From assembly GCA_022783305.1 (NCBI GenBank), contig JALEWQ010000136.1, positions 1-39,155 on the forward strand: a DNA stretch of 39,155 bases. Reading direction: 5' to 3'. The notes beneath the pieces were generated by a model, which was not told the origin of the DNA, did no database searches, and was given only the letters and a program-made list of their open reading frames with translations. The position numbers and the translations under genes are program-made. This document shows positions 16,701 through 24,314 of the stretch, piece by piece (the first letter of the stretch is position 1; each line of letters opens with the position of its first letter). The stretch is from Trueperella sp. (GTDB lineage Bacteria; Actinomycetota; Actinomycetes; Actinomycetales; Actinomycetaceae).

Positions 16701-18398
16701 CGTGATCGCCTCGATGCCCTCGCGCTTCATCGCCGCCACGGCCGTCTGCCCCAGCCGCACGCGCGTCTTGGGCGCGTCCGGCCTTGCCATGAGGGCCGCC
16801 AGCTTCTCCAGCAAGCCGTGGATCGACGCACCCCAATCCTCGTCCACGCGGTGCAGGTCGCCCACAAACGTCTCCAGCTGACGACGCGCGGAGACCAACT
16901 CGGCGCGCAACTGTAGCGTTTCATCAGTCGGCAGCTCCGGGGTCTTCAGGCGCAATCCCGTGCGGATGCGCTGAGGCACCTTGTCCACCGCGGAGAAGTC
17001 AAGCACGAGGTCGCCCAGCCCGAGCCGTTCGAGCTGCGCGATCAGCTGCCTTCCCGACGACAGCCGCGATGGAACGACCACCACGGAGCGCTTCGACGCC
17101 GCCGCGTCCGCGCAGATGGAGGCCACCGTCTGGACGCGCTGAGAACCCGGGGGGCAATCGACCACGATCGACCGACCCGAGGCCACCGCCTCCACGACGT
17201 TCAACTCTGCCACGTCCAGGTCGCCCGCCCCACGCTCGACCTCCGGGGCACGATCCTCCTCGCCCCCCGGCGGGAGCGGCGCCGCCGACAGCCGGCGCGT
17301 CTCCTCGTCACCCGCGAGCGCCATCATGATCCCCGAGGTGCGGATGTAGGGCTCCATCGCCTCTAGGTCGGCCAGCATCGTCCGTTCGGGACGCTCGAAG
17401 CATCCCAGCAGCATCTCGTGATCGAAGTCGAATCCGGGCAGGAACGTCTTGCCATACCCGGCGATGAGCTCGAGGACTCGCTCCAGATCCGTCGCCGCGG
17501 CCGCACCCGTCAGCTCGGCTAGCTGTTCGGCCGTCGCACCGTTTTCGCGTAGCGCGCGCGTGTAGGCCGGGTTGATCGTCGTGTGGTTGAGCTGCCGGAC
17601 GGTCGCGTCGCCCTCCTCGAACTCGATCGCCACGCTACGGTACAGCGCCGGCTCGTTCACGACGACGACCTGGCGCGGCTCACTTTCCACCGCGGGCTCC
17701 CCGGCGGGCTCGGCACCGTCCGGTTCCGCCGCCTGCGCGCTTTCCCCGGCCGCTTCGGGATTCGCCGCGGCGTCGGCGTCGTCGGGGTGGCCGCCGCAGG
17801 TTGCGGGCGAGCGCCCGCCGGTGTCGACGGCCACGAGCGAGCCGTCGTTGTCAACGATGAACTCGCCCGTGAGCTCGGAAAACTCAATGTTCGTGGGGGG
17901 CTCGGGCTTCTTGGAGGTGGGCGCGGGCGGGAGCTCGGACCACGTCAGCCTGCCGACCGATAGCGAGACCGGCGCGTGGCCATAGGTCTCGGCGATGCGC
18001 CGCGTGGCGGCCTGAAGCCGGCGCAGGTTGGCCAGCGCCTCGCGTTGCGCCACATCTTCACGGATGAGCGAGGTGATGCGCACCGGGGAGCCGGAAGCGA
18101 AGGAGACCGCGCCCGTGGGGTGCGGGTGGCTGAGGTCGATGACCCCGTTCGCCTCGTCCGACATCGCCTCGTCGGCCTTGAGGGCGCGGGCGGCCAGCTC
18201 GGCGTGCCACGACTTGTAGGCGGCGTCGAGGAGTTCCTCGCGGGAGCGTGTCGGCTCTGGCGTCGGAATGGCGTTCGACTCGGGTGCCGACTCCTGCGAC
18301 GGCTCGGCCTCCACCTGTGCAGGCTCCGGCTCCACCTCGGGCGATTCGGCCACAGTATCCGTCGGCTCGGACTTCTTACGCTTAAAGAAAGGACTCAC
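13731..18398 (-). CDS. Giant helicase/nuclease-like protein with degenerate ATPase motifs
   Basis: 1555 residues. Order: acidic Pro/Glu-rich tail (10-50); a segment like the N-terminus of SF1 helicase-type proteins (LANLRRLQAATRRIAE about 122-137, later NEPALYRSVAIEF and INPAYTRALRENG); a second acidic linker (195-245); an SF1 Upf1/DNA2-like core; a C-terminal endonuclease-like domain (about 1239-1290, VVLDDAPYVAERSLRRRDRFW, LQAHGWSVFQTFSSSLF) resembling the MTES_1575/DUF559 nuclease group; a (EP)n linker; and a final Glu/Pro tail. The Walker A position reads DCPPGSQRVQT (about 414-424), without the GKT. Walker B reads LVLVEATDA (about 943-951) instead of the DEA type, and the GDxxQ box reads VGDLHRP. 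The nuclease ExK signature is not obvious. It looks like an ancient inactivated helicase-nuclease, perhaps structural or DNA-binding. Coupled to the small gene downstream. Confidence 0.75.
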   Translation of the reverse strand: MSPFFKRKKSEPTDTVAESPEVEPEPAQVEAEPSQESAPESNAIPTPEPTRSREELLDAAYKSWHAELAARALKADEAMSDEANGVIDLSHPHPTGAVSFASGSPVRITSLIREDVAQREALANLRRLQAATRRIAETYGHAPVSLSVGRLTWSELPPAPTSKKPEPPTNIEFSELTGEFIVDNDGSLVAVDTGGRSPATCGGHPDDADAAANPEAAGESAQAAEPDGAEPAGEPAVESEPRQVVVVNEPALYRSVAIEFEEGDATVRQLNHTTINPAYTRALRENGATAEQLAELTGAAAATDLERVLELIAGYGKTFLPGFDFDHEMLLGCFERPERTMLADLEAMEPYIRTSGIMMALAGDEETRRLSAAPLPPGGEEDRAPEVERGAGDLDVAELNVVEAVASGRSIVVDCPPGSQRVQTVASICADAAASKRSVVVVPSRLSSGRQLIAQLERLGLGDLVLDFSAVDKVPQRIRTGLRLKTPELPTDETLQLRAELVSARRQLETFVGDLHRVDEDWGASIHGLLEKLAALMARPDAPKTRVRLGQTAVAAMKREGIEAITADLDRAAELGAFDPEISRSAWAHSTISNAADGQSALDAVRRLNDITIPAVISQSSRSAGETSMKQSKTLAEWFEQIDVLDGIADSLDTFLPLVFETSPMNFVIATAPKQWREAHGHSMKRSDRRRYRKQALDMVRPGESTANLHEELIKVQQRREVWRRYSPEGGWPTLPDGLTQIRATRSEVQRDLESLQSFLGGEELLDMDFDALQARLAALVADAGHMATLPERNATLASLRERGLGEFIEDMVERHVDPKRIPSELDLAYTSAVFDQIIRTTPTVASFGPADLSQLLDRFRRLDRAHTSTLWGPVLRAVVNNGREAMQSRRQDTLRLDEILAEQGLAGLRDAIATYSRLVQSARPVWVVPPNVLAEFIPPMPWADLVLVEATDAVAPLISPMMRGRQAVLVGDLHRPDAVAVRVFGEVLPVATLPTLRAEHDALSAHALKEIGYELATIPSVYASRASRLIYVDGRGVPGMSGDGAVESTQVEVEAVVDAVIEHAVARPTETLAVVALSVAHANRIRDALVAADSSDVDRLKNFVITDITRAAGLRYDHVILSVGYGKTVHGRVLHTFGALATPAGLAGLIDTIAAAGSDLTIISALGPGDIDTRRVSTPGPKLLAHLIEESDGTDVAPTYDEAVTPLLADVVARLGARGWQTRADYGYVGSPRIPLVVGKDGRFTVAVVLDDAPYVAERSLRRRDRFWIETLQAHGWSVFQTFSSSLFIDPAGQADAIEALLLTSFGTRGEPVQVPIVDDDGAVVRDPATEEGMVSTGIVRQAVTATAAGVMGTTGVLGGVGAGAGREVPAPVVARPRGARPEVTPGLSLAAYSDDQLDDMIAWIASDGLVRSEDDFVRDLRSELGISRRGEQVDVILRNVARRSGLVGVALEAPAAEPEPEPVAEPEPEPEPEPEPDRETPAPADVASVDEVAAEEPPTGEAAPVAEEPPVAQEPPAAPEDALFAPVDYEIVEERTDDLDLGDDAPFLGDDHE

Positions 18399-18483
18399 AT
18401 TCTTACCGTACCGAGAACGCCGCCCGAGCAGACAGACGCGCGCCGCGACCCGGCGCTACAGTTTGGCCCGCCGGCAAGAAAAG

Positions 18484-18556
18484 TGCCCCCGATAGGAATC
18501 GAACCTACGACACCGGCTTTAGGAGAGCCGTGCTCTATCCACTGAGCTACGAGGGC
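18484..18556 (-). tRNA. tRNA-Arg (anticodon CCT)
   Basis: Minus strand from 18556: acceptor GCCCTCG pairs with CGGGGGC, D-arm AGCTCAGTGGATAGAGC, anticodon stem CGGCT/AGCCG with loop CTCCTAA giving CCT, T-arm GTAGGTTCGAATCCTAT, discriminator A at 18484. CCA is not encoded, unlike in the tRNA-Ala of this window. It lies 86 bp upstream of the giant gene on the same strand. Confidence 0.93.
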
Positions 18557-18613
18557 ATGCCCTGCAAGACTACCCGAAACTAGCCAAGGGCGAAAAACTG
18601 CGAGGCGGAAACT

Positions 18614-18645
18614 GGCGGACGCGGGCCGCCTGGCCCGCGCCCGCC
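18614..18645 (-). terminator. GC-rich hairpin downstream of the universal stress protein gene
   Basis: Arms CGCGGGCC (18620-18627) and GGCCCGCG (18632-18639), with outer GGCG/CGCC pairs, 50-80 nt past the stop of the universal stress protein gene. There is no T run, as usual in high-GC actinobacteria. Confidence 0.5.
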
Positions 18646-18694
18646 ACCGCTCGCAGCCGCCACACCCGCATGGAGCGCGCCAGCCTAAGTGCGG

Positions 18695-19636
18695 CTAGCC
18701 CTTGATGCCGGGTTCGTCGTCGTCAACCAGCTGAACCGGGCCCGGCCCGTGGTCGTCGTCCTTACGGACGCGGCGCGGCACCACCATGGTGGGGCAGGCG
18801 GAGTAGCCGAGCAGCGTCTGGGAGGTCGAACCAAGCAGAAGGCCCGTGAAGCCGCCGCGCCCGCGCGTGCCAAGCACCACCAGGTCGGACTCCTCGGACA
18901 TCTGAGCAAGGATATGCGCCGGGCTGCCTTCGACGGCCTTGATCTCGACGTCGATATCGCGCCCCTCGTCCACCTCGGCCAGCTGCTCCGCCACGGCGGA
19001 CTCCATCTCGGCCAGGTGCTCGTCGCGGAAGGTATAGGCCGGAACCCAGCCCACCGCCGACGGGTTGACCGCGACCAGCGCTGTCAGCTTGGCCCGCCAC
19101 CGGTCGGCCTCCCACACGGCGCGCTGGAGCGCCATCTTCGCGTGCTCTGAACCATCCACGCCGCACACCACGCGCTCGATCGGGACGTGCGATGCGGGCG
19201 AATCCGTGGGGACGACGACGGTGGGGCAGTACGCGTTGGCCGGAACGGCGGAGGAGACGGTGCGCAGCAGGCGGTCGGCAAGCCGGCCGGTGTGCTGGGT
19301 GCGCCCACCCACCACCACGAGCGCCACGCGCTTCGAGATCTCCACCAGCACCTCGGTGGGATCACCAAACTCGAGTGCGGAAGTCACCTCCACGCCCTGG
19401 CCCTCCACCGCGGCCACCGCCTCACTGACGATCTTGCGCGCCGAGTCATACAGGTGGTTGACGCCGCCTTGGGAAACCTGAAACTCGGGCGACATGTACT
19501 GAGATGGCAACTCGTAGCCGCACACGATATGCAATCGGGCCTCGCGAGCCCTCGCCTGGGCGAGCGCCCACTCGAGCGCGGAGTTACCCGCCTCGGACCC
19601 GTCGATACCAACTACAACAATGTTTTCATGCGCCAT
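18695..19636 (-). CDS. Tandem-domain universal stress protein
   Basis: 313 residues from the ATG at 19636, preceded by GAGGAGGATGCA; the longer frame upstream is not UspA-like. Two UspA domains, each opening IVVVGIDGSE (about 5-14) and VERVVCGVDGSE (about 157-168). The ATP-binding G-2x-G-9x-GS motif is intact in domain 2 (GTRGRGGFTGLLLGS) but altered in domain 1 (GGRTQHTGRLADRLLRTVSS, lacking the final GS). This asymmetry suggests ATP binding only in the second domain. Cytosolic; such proteins are typically induced by hypoxia or stasis in Actinobacteria. Monocistronic, flanked by hairpins. Confidence 0.92.
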   Translation of the reverse strand: MAHENIVVVGIDGSEAGNSALEWALAQARAREARLHIVCGYELPSQYMSPEFQVSQGGVNHLYDSARKIVSEAVAAVEGQGVEVTSALEFGDPTEVLVEISKRVALVVVGGRTQHTGRLADRLLRTVSSAVPANAYCPTVVVPTDSPASHVPIERVVCGVDGSEHAKMALQRAVWEADRWRAKLTALVAVNPSAVGWVPAYTFRDEHLAEMESAVAEQLAEVDEGRDIDVEIKAVEGSPAHILAQMSEESDLVVLGTRGRGGFTGLLLGSTSQTLLGYSACPTMVVPRRVRKDDDHGPGPVQLVDDDEPGIKG

Positions 19637-19750
19637 TGCATCCTCCTCGGTTACCTCCATTCTCTCAAAGTCGAGGTCACAGCGGTAGAGGATATCCAAA
19701 ATCGACGCCTCGCCGGCAGGATTGGAATGGCACACGAAAATGGCATACGA

Positions 19751-19772
19751 AAAGGGACCCTTGCGGGTCCCA
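19751..19772 (-). terminator. Rho-independent terminator of the NlpC/P60 gene
   Basis: Minus strand: GGGACCC-GCAA-GGGTCCC followed by TTTT, 45 nt past the stop codon. It separates this gene from the universal stress protein gene. Confidence 0.8.
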
Positions 19773-19816
19773 GTTCGAAAAGATCTAGCTAGAGGCTAAA
19801 CCCCGCGCCAATCGCG

Positions 19817-20551
19817 CTAGAAGACGCGGATGACGGTGGGGACGCCGATGTAGGAGTCCGCGCCGGTCGTGGTACCGATCGACTCGTTCCAGGCGCCGAT
19901 GTTCATGCCGTTACCGAGCGAGATGGCCACGTGACCGGGCCAGTAAAGGATGTCGCCCGCGCGAGCCTCCGAGTAGGGAACCTGGCGGCCGACCGACAGG
20001 ACGGAGGTGGTGTAGCCGCCGATGGAAACGCCGTGCTGGGCGTAGACGTAGCGGACGAAGCCGATGCAGTCCCAACCAGCCGGGGTGGTTCCGCCCCAGC
20101 GGTAGGGGGCACCCTGGTAGGCGAGGGCGGTGGCGGCGATCGAGCTCGACGAACCGGAGTAGGCCGGCTGAGCGGCCTCAGCCTCAGCGGCCGGGGTGGC
20201 CTGCTGCGTGGTGGCGCGCGCCTCGGTCGTGGGGGCGGTCCGCGCGACCGGGGCCTCGACAGCGGGAGCAACCGGAGCGGCCTCAGCCTCAACGACGACG
20301 GTCTCCATCTCCCACTCGCCCGCCGAGACGTTGCCCAGGTCGACCGTGGCGACCGTGTTGGTGGCGGCCGCCGGGGTGGCCAGCGCGACTGCAGCAGCCG
20401 GGGCCGCAGCCGCGGTGCCGTTGCCGTCCGCCAGAGCCATGGGCGCACCGAGGCCCATCAGAGCACCGGCCGCAGATGCAGTCGCAACCGTCGTCATGGT
20501 CGACTTCGAGAACGTCGCACGAGGTGCGACCATTTCGTGACGTGACGCCAT
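19817..20551 (-). CDS. Secreted NlpC/P60-family cell-wall peptidase
   Basis: 244 residues. An N-terminal signal sequence (basic 1-16, hydrophobic about 18-40, Ala-X-Ala-like MALADG), an Ala/Pro/Thr-rich low-complexity linker (45-130), then an NlpC/P60 domain (135-244). Catalytic Cys is C162 in GWDCIGFV and His is H207 in WPGHVAISLG. Two departures from the family: DCSG reads DCIG, and the third polar residue (usually His in IHA) appears as Gly in MNIGAWNES. Such enzymes cut D-Glu-mDAP or equivalent stem-peptide bonds to remodel peptidoglycan. The upstream region holds a promoter within four phased direct repeats and a leader hairpin, so expression is regulated. Confidence 0.88.
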   Translation of the reverse strand: MASRHEMVAPRATFSKSTMTTVATASAAGALMGLGAPMALADGNGTAAAAPAAAVALATPAAATNTVATVDLGNVSAGEWEMETVVVEAEAAPVAPAVEAPVARTAPTTEARATTQQATPAAEAEAAQPAYSGSSSSIAATALAYQGAPYRWGGTTPAGWDCIGFVRYVYAQHGVSIGGYTTSVLSVGRQVPYSEARAGDILYWPGHVAISLGNGMNIGAWNESIGTTTGADSYIGVPTVIRVF

Positions 20552-20585
20552 AAAAAACTCTCCGTAATGCTGATTCGAAACTCTT

Positions 20586-20605
20586 GACGCACCGCGTGGT
20601 GCGTC
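20586..20605 (-). other. Perfect hairpin in the NlpC/P60 mRNA leader
   Basis: Arms GACGCACC and GGTGCGTC (8 bp) close a 4-nt loop. It sits between the predicted -10 box and the start codon and has no T run, so mRNA stability or translational control is more likely than termination. Confidence 0.65.
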
Positions 20606-20614
20606 CCGGGTTCC

Positions 20615-20655
20615 AGCATAACGACCTAATAACGTTTTGTCACGATTTGATAACG
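20615..20655 (-). promoter_or_regulatory. NlpC/P60 promoter overlapped by four phased direct repeats
   Basis: On the minus strand the promoter is GTGACA (20643-20638), 17 bp, TATGCT (20620-20615). On the plus strand the hexamers ATAACG (20618), ATAACG (20629), GTCACG (20639) and ATAACG (20650) start 11, 10 and 11 bp apart, one helical turn each, across the -35/-10 region. This pattern fits an OmpR-family regulator that binds tandem half-sites; MtrA, which controls such peptidases in other Actinobacteria, is the obvious candidate. Confidence 0.65.
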
Positions 20656-20668
20656 ATGTGATAGGTCA

Positions 20669-21349
20669 CTAAGCCGTGCGAAGGAAGATTCCCCGCGCCA
20701 CATCGGCGGAAAGCCGCACAGAATCGCCATTCTTGGCGACGATCGCGCTGTCGGGATCGATAACGTCCACCGTTATCTTTACCCCCGGCGTCAGCCCTTC
20801 GTCCTCGAGCATCGACAGAATGTCGAGATCGAGCTGAACCGATTCTGCCAAGCGGTCAACGACGTACACCCTACCATCACCTGGCTCAACCTCCATCACC
20901 GAGGCCAGGTTGAACTCGCGCACATCCGAAATCCTCGTGGCACCCGCCGCCGGGATCGGATTGCCGTAAGGGTCCATCTGCGGGTGGCCGAGGAGGGCGT
21001 CGATCCGCTCCGCGACGTCGTCGGACACCACGTGCTCCCAGCGGCACGCCTCGTCGTGAAGGTGGGGCCAGTCAAGCTTGATGATGTCCTGCAACAGCCG
21101 CTCCACGAGCCTGTGGCGACGCATGACGCGGATCGCGTGGTGGAGCCCCTCATCCGTGAACTCAATCTCGCGCCCGCGGCCCATCGCCACCAGACCGGAG
21201 CGCTCCATGCGGCTCACCGTCTCCGACACGGTCGGCCCCGACTGCCCCAGCCGCTCCACGATGCGCGCGCGCAACGCCGGGATGTCCTCTTCGTTGAGCT
21301 CGAAGATGGTCTTTAAGTACATCTCAGTGGTATCGATCAGCTGGCTCAC
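20669..21349 (-). CDS. DtxR/IdeR-family metal-dependent repressor
   Basis: 226 residues from a GTG at 21349 preceded by GAGGGGAACGAC. This start gives MSQLIDTTEMYL and puts every DtxR metal ligand at its canonical number: M10, C102, E105, H106 (site 2) and H79, E83, H98 (site 1). The N-terminal winged helix (about 1-65, with VSETVSRMERSGLV as recognition region) binds DNA, the middle dimerises, and the C-terminal 150-226 is an SH3/FeoA-like domain. With Cys102 it is of iron-sensing DtxR/IdeR type more than manganese MntR type. It would repress iron uptake genes under iron repletion. Divergent from serC. Confidence 0.93.
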   Translation of the reverse strand: MSQLIDTTEMYLKTIFELNEEDIPALRARIVERLGQSGPTVSETVSRMERSGLVAMGRGREIEFTDEGLHHAIRVMRRHRLVERLLQDIIKLDWPHLHDEACRWEHVVSDDVAERIDALLGHPQMDPYGNPIPAAGATRISDVREFNLASVMEVEPGDGRVYVVDRLAESVQLDLDILSMLEDEGLTPGVKITVDVIDPDSAIVAKNGDSVRLSADVARGIFLRTA

Positions 21350-21457
21350 GTCGTTCCCCTCACTCGCTCGTCCCATTATTCTACCCGCACGCACCCCCTC
21401 GCGCTCACTAGCCGAAACATGCCTCCGCGCCCTGTGCCCACGTGAGATGATCAGGCC

Positions 21458-22561
21458 ATGAGCGCGTTACTACTGCCCGACGACGGCCGCTTCGGTTCAG
21501 GTCCCTCAAAAGTCCGACCCGCCCAGCTCGCGGCAATTTCCGGCTCCCAGCTGATGGGCACGTCTCATCGCAAGTCGGGCGTGCGCGACGTCGTCGCCTC
21601 GATCCAGTGGGGCCTGCGCGAGCTGTTTCACCTGCCACAGGGATACGAGGTGATCCTCGGCAACGGCGGCGCATCCGCGCTGTGGGATGCCATCTCGTTC
21701 TGCCTGGTCGAGGACCGCGCGCAGGCCGCCGTCATCGGCGAGTTTTCCGGGAAGGCCGCCCGCGCCGTCGAGCGCGCCCCGTGGCTGTCCGCCCCGGACG
21801 TGCGCCGCGTGGAACCCGGCCAGATGGTCGAGTGCGAGCCCGCCGACGTCGACACCTACCTCTACGCCCACAACGAGACCTCCACCGGGGCCACGACGCC
21901 GTTGCGCCGGGTCGCGCCGGGCACCGGAGCGCTGACCGTGGTTGACGCCACCTCCATCGCCGGCGGAATCGTCTTTGACCCCGCCGACGTCGATTTCTAC
22001 TACTTCTCCCCGCAAAAGTGCTTCGGCTCCGACGGCGGCCTGTGGCTGGCCCTCGCCTCCCCCGCCGCGCTAGAGCGGATCGAGCGCCTGACCGCCGAGC
22101 GCTGGGTGCCCGACTTCCTTAATCTGCGCCTCGCCGTCACCAACTCGCGCAAAGCCCAGACGTTGAACACCCCGGCGATTGCCACGCTCCTCATGCTCGA
22201 GGAGCAGGTGCACTGGATGCTTGACCTCGGCGGGCTAGCCACGATGGAGGCCCGGTCCCGGGCCAGCTCCGACGCGGTCTACGAGTGGGCCGAGGCGCGC
22301 CCGTTCGCCACGCCGTTCATCGCCCCCGCCTACCGCTCACCGGTGGTGTGTACGATCGACTTCGCCGATGGCGCGGGGGTGGATGGCGCCGCCGTAGCGG
22401 CCCGGCTGCGAGAGTTTGGCGTCCTGGATGTGGAGCCCTACCGCTCGCTCGGGCGCAACCAGTTGCGCATCGCCACGTTCCCCGCGATCGAGGTCGAGGA
22501 CGTGCGCCGCCTGCTCGGCCTCATCGACGAGATCATCGGCCAGGGGGAGCACCGCCGCTAG
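21458..22561 (+). CDS. serC: Phosphoserine aminotransferase
   Basis: PLP enzyme converting 3-phosphohydroxypyruvate to phosphoserine in serine synthesis. 367 residues, of the actinobacterial type. FGSGPSKVRPAQL (12-24) and MGTSHRKSGVRDVV bind phosphate, LGNGGASALWDA holds the cofactor loop, NETSTGA and VDATSIAGG bracket the PLP ring, and FSPQKCFGSDGG carries the Schiff-base lysine. ATG follows a weak GATGATCAGGCC. Followed by a GC-rich hairpin shared with the convergent permease gene. Confidence 0.93.
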   Translation: MSALLLPDDGRFGSGPSKVRPAQLAAISGSQLMGTSHRKSGVRDVVASIQWGLRELFHLPQGYEVILGNGGASALWDAISFCLVEDRAQAAVIGEFSGKAARAVERAPWLSAPDVRRVEPGQMVECEPADVDTYLYAHNETSTGATTPLRRVAPGTGALTVVDATSIAGGIVFDPADVDFYYFSPQKCFGSDGGLWLALASPAALERIERLTAERWVPDFLNLRLAVTNSRKAQTLNTPAIATLLMLEEQVHWMLDLGGLATMEARSRASSDAVYEWAEARPFATPFIAPAYRSPVVCTIDFADGAGVDGAAVAARLREFGVLDVEPYRSLGRNQLRIATFPAIEVEDVRRLLGLIDEIIGQGEHRR

Positions 22562-22665
22562 CCGGCACGCCCCGCATAGCGCCACGGCGCGCCGCGCCGC
22601 GCACCACCGCTACCCGGCCCGAACCCCGCCGGCAGGCCCGGCCCGAGGAGCCCCTAGGTAAAGGA

Positions 22666-22696
22666 GTGGGGCCCGGGCGTCTGCCCCGGGCCCCAC
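22666..22696. terminator. Bidirectional GC-rich hairpin between serC and the purine permease gene
   Basis: 12-bp arms GTGGGGCCCGGG and CCCGGGCCCCAC around a 7-nt loop, located between two convergent genes. No T run. Confidence 0.7.
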
Positions 22697-22709
22697 CTCT
22701 ATGCCAGCC

Positions 22710-24176
22710 TTAGGCCACGCCGAGCGCCTTACTGATCGGATCCAGGAGGAAGTAGATCACGAAGGTGACTGCGGTGGCGTACATGAGCGGGTGCACGTTG
22801 CGGGCCTTGCCCACCACGGCCTGCATGATGACGTACACGATGAAGCCCACGCCGATGCCCACCGTGATCGAGTAGCCGAACGGCATGAAGATGATGGTGA
22901 CGAAGGCGGGAATCGCTACACCGAGGTCGGACCACTTGATCTCCACCACCTGCTGCATCATGAGGAAGCCGACCGCCACGAGCGCGGGCGCAGCGGCCTC
23001 GGAGGGAACCATCGCGAACAGCGGGGCGAGGAAGGTGGCCAGCAGGAAGAAGATGCCGGTGAAGATGGTCGACAGGCCGGTGCGGGCGCCGTCGGCGACG
23101 CCGGTGGCCGACTCCACGAACGAGGTGTTGGAGGACACGCCGCCCATGCCGCCGGCGATCGCGCCGAGGGAGTCGATGAGGAGGATGCGCTGGGTGTGCG
23201 GCGGGTTGCCGTCCTCATCCAGGAGGTCGCCCTCGGAGGCGACGGCGACCATGGTGCCCATGGTGTCGAAGAAGTCGGCAAGCATGACGGAGAAGGCCAG
23301 CACGACGACGGCGAGCACACCGATCTTCTGGAACGGGCCGACGATGGAGAACTGGCCGAGCGTGGAGAAGTTCGGCACCTGGACGGGCGAACCGTCGAGC
23401 GCGGGGATGGTCAGGCCCCAGCCCCCGATGTTGTTCTCGCCCTTGGCGCCGAGGTGGCCGATGGCCTCGACGATGACGGCGAGGATCGTGCTGGTGATGA
23501 TGCCCCACAGGATCGCGCCCTGCACCTTTCGCACCATGAGCGCCAGGGTGAGGATCAGGCCGATGACGAACACGACGAGCGGCCACGTGGAGATTGAGCC
23601 GCGGACGCCGAAGGCGAGCGGGGTGGCGCCAGTGCCGACGATGCCGGAGTTGATCAGGCCGATGAGCGTGATGAACAGGCCGATACCCACGGAGATCGCG
23701 GTCCGCAAAACGTTGGGCACGGCGCGGAAGATCGCCTCGCGCAGGCCGGTCAGCACCAGTAGGACGATGACGATACCTTCGATGACGATGATGCCCATGC
23801 CGTCAGCCCACGTCATGCCGGGCAGTTGGACGATCGTGTAGGCCACGATCGAGTTCAGCCCAAGGCCGGCGGCAAGTGCCAGCGGGAAGTTCGCCACCGC
23901 GCCCATGAGGATCGACATGACGCCCGCGACGATCGCGGTGCCCGCGGCAATCGCGGGGAGGTTCGGTTCGCTGCCGCCGCCGAGGAATTGGCCGGTCGAG
24001 TCCGGTCCCGAGAGGATGATCGGGTTCAGCACGAGGATGTAGGCCATCGCGAAGAATGTCACGAGGCCTCCGCGCAGTTCCTTGCGCACGGAGGATCCGC
24101 GCTCGGACAGGCGGAAGTATGAATCAAGGATGGATGGTGTGTTCTGCTTTTGCGCAGTGCTCTTCGTAGTGCTCAC
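22710..24176 (-). CDS. NCS2-family purine permease (AzgA/PbuG type)
   Basis: 488 residues starting at GTG (MSTTKSTAQK). Proton-coupled uptake of purine bases such as adenine, guanine or hypoxanthine across the cytoplasmic membrane. The AzgA-type signature is clear: RKELRGGLVTFFAMAYILVLNP (31-52), GAVANFPLALAAGLGLNSIVAYT in helix 3, then DFFDTMGTMVAVASEGDLLDEDGN and GGVSSNTSFVESATGVADGARTGL, the substrate-binding helices 8 and 10 region. About 12-14 membrane helices. No canonical ribosome binding site precedes the GTG, so the transcript may have a short leader. No purine riboswitch was recognised upstream. Confidence 0.92.
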   Translation of the reverse strand: MSTTKSTAQKQNTPSILDSYFRLSERGSSVRKELRGGLVTFFAMAYILVLNPIILSGPDSTGQFLGGGSEPNLPAIAAGTAIVAGVMSILMGAVANFPLALAAGLGLNSIVAYTIVQLPGMTWADGMGIIVIEGIVIVLLVLTGLREAIFRAVPNVLRTAISVGIGLFITLIGLINSGIVGTGATPLAFGVRGSISTWPLVVFVIGLILTLALMVRKVQGAILWGIITSTILAVIVEAIGHLGAKGENNIGGWGLTIPALDGSPVQVPNFSTLGQFSIVGPFQKIGVLAVVVLAFSVMLADFFDTMGTMVAVASEGDLLDEDGNPPHTQRILLIDSLGAIAGGMGGVSSNTSFVESATGVADGARTGLSTIFTGIFFLLATFLAPLFAMVPSEAAAPALVAVGFLMMQQVVEIKWSDLGVAIPAFVTIIFMPFGYSITVGIGVGFIVYVIMQAVVGKARNVHPLMYATAVTFVIYFLLDPISKALGVA

Positions 24177-24253
24177 CTATGAGAGTTTTACACCGCGGAA
24201 AAACCGGGGCAAACCCCGTCTCACACTATGGGCGTTTTTCGGGGACGCCTTGG

Positions 24254-24264
24254 TCACATTGTGA
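24254..24264. promoter_or_regulatory. Small palindrome upstream of the permease gene
   Basis: TCACATTGTGA is a perfect 5-1-5 palindrome about 80 bp upstream of the permease start, in the 138-bp gap to manA. Possible operator; short enough to be chance. Confidence 0.25.
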
Positions 24265-24314
24265 AACCGGCAACTGAGGTGTTCACGACGCCGCGGCCCG
24301 GTGCCAGACCTCCG

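Noticed and set aside
20552-20668. c-di-AMP (ydaO) riboswitch upstream of the NlpC/P60 gene
   Set aside because: Common before such genes in Actinobacteria, but the gap is only 117 bp and is filled by a promoter, phased repeats and a single hairpin; no ydaO-like core was seen.
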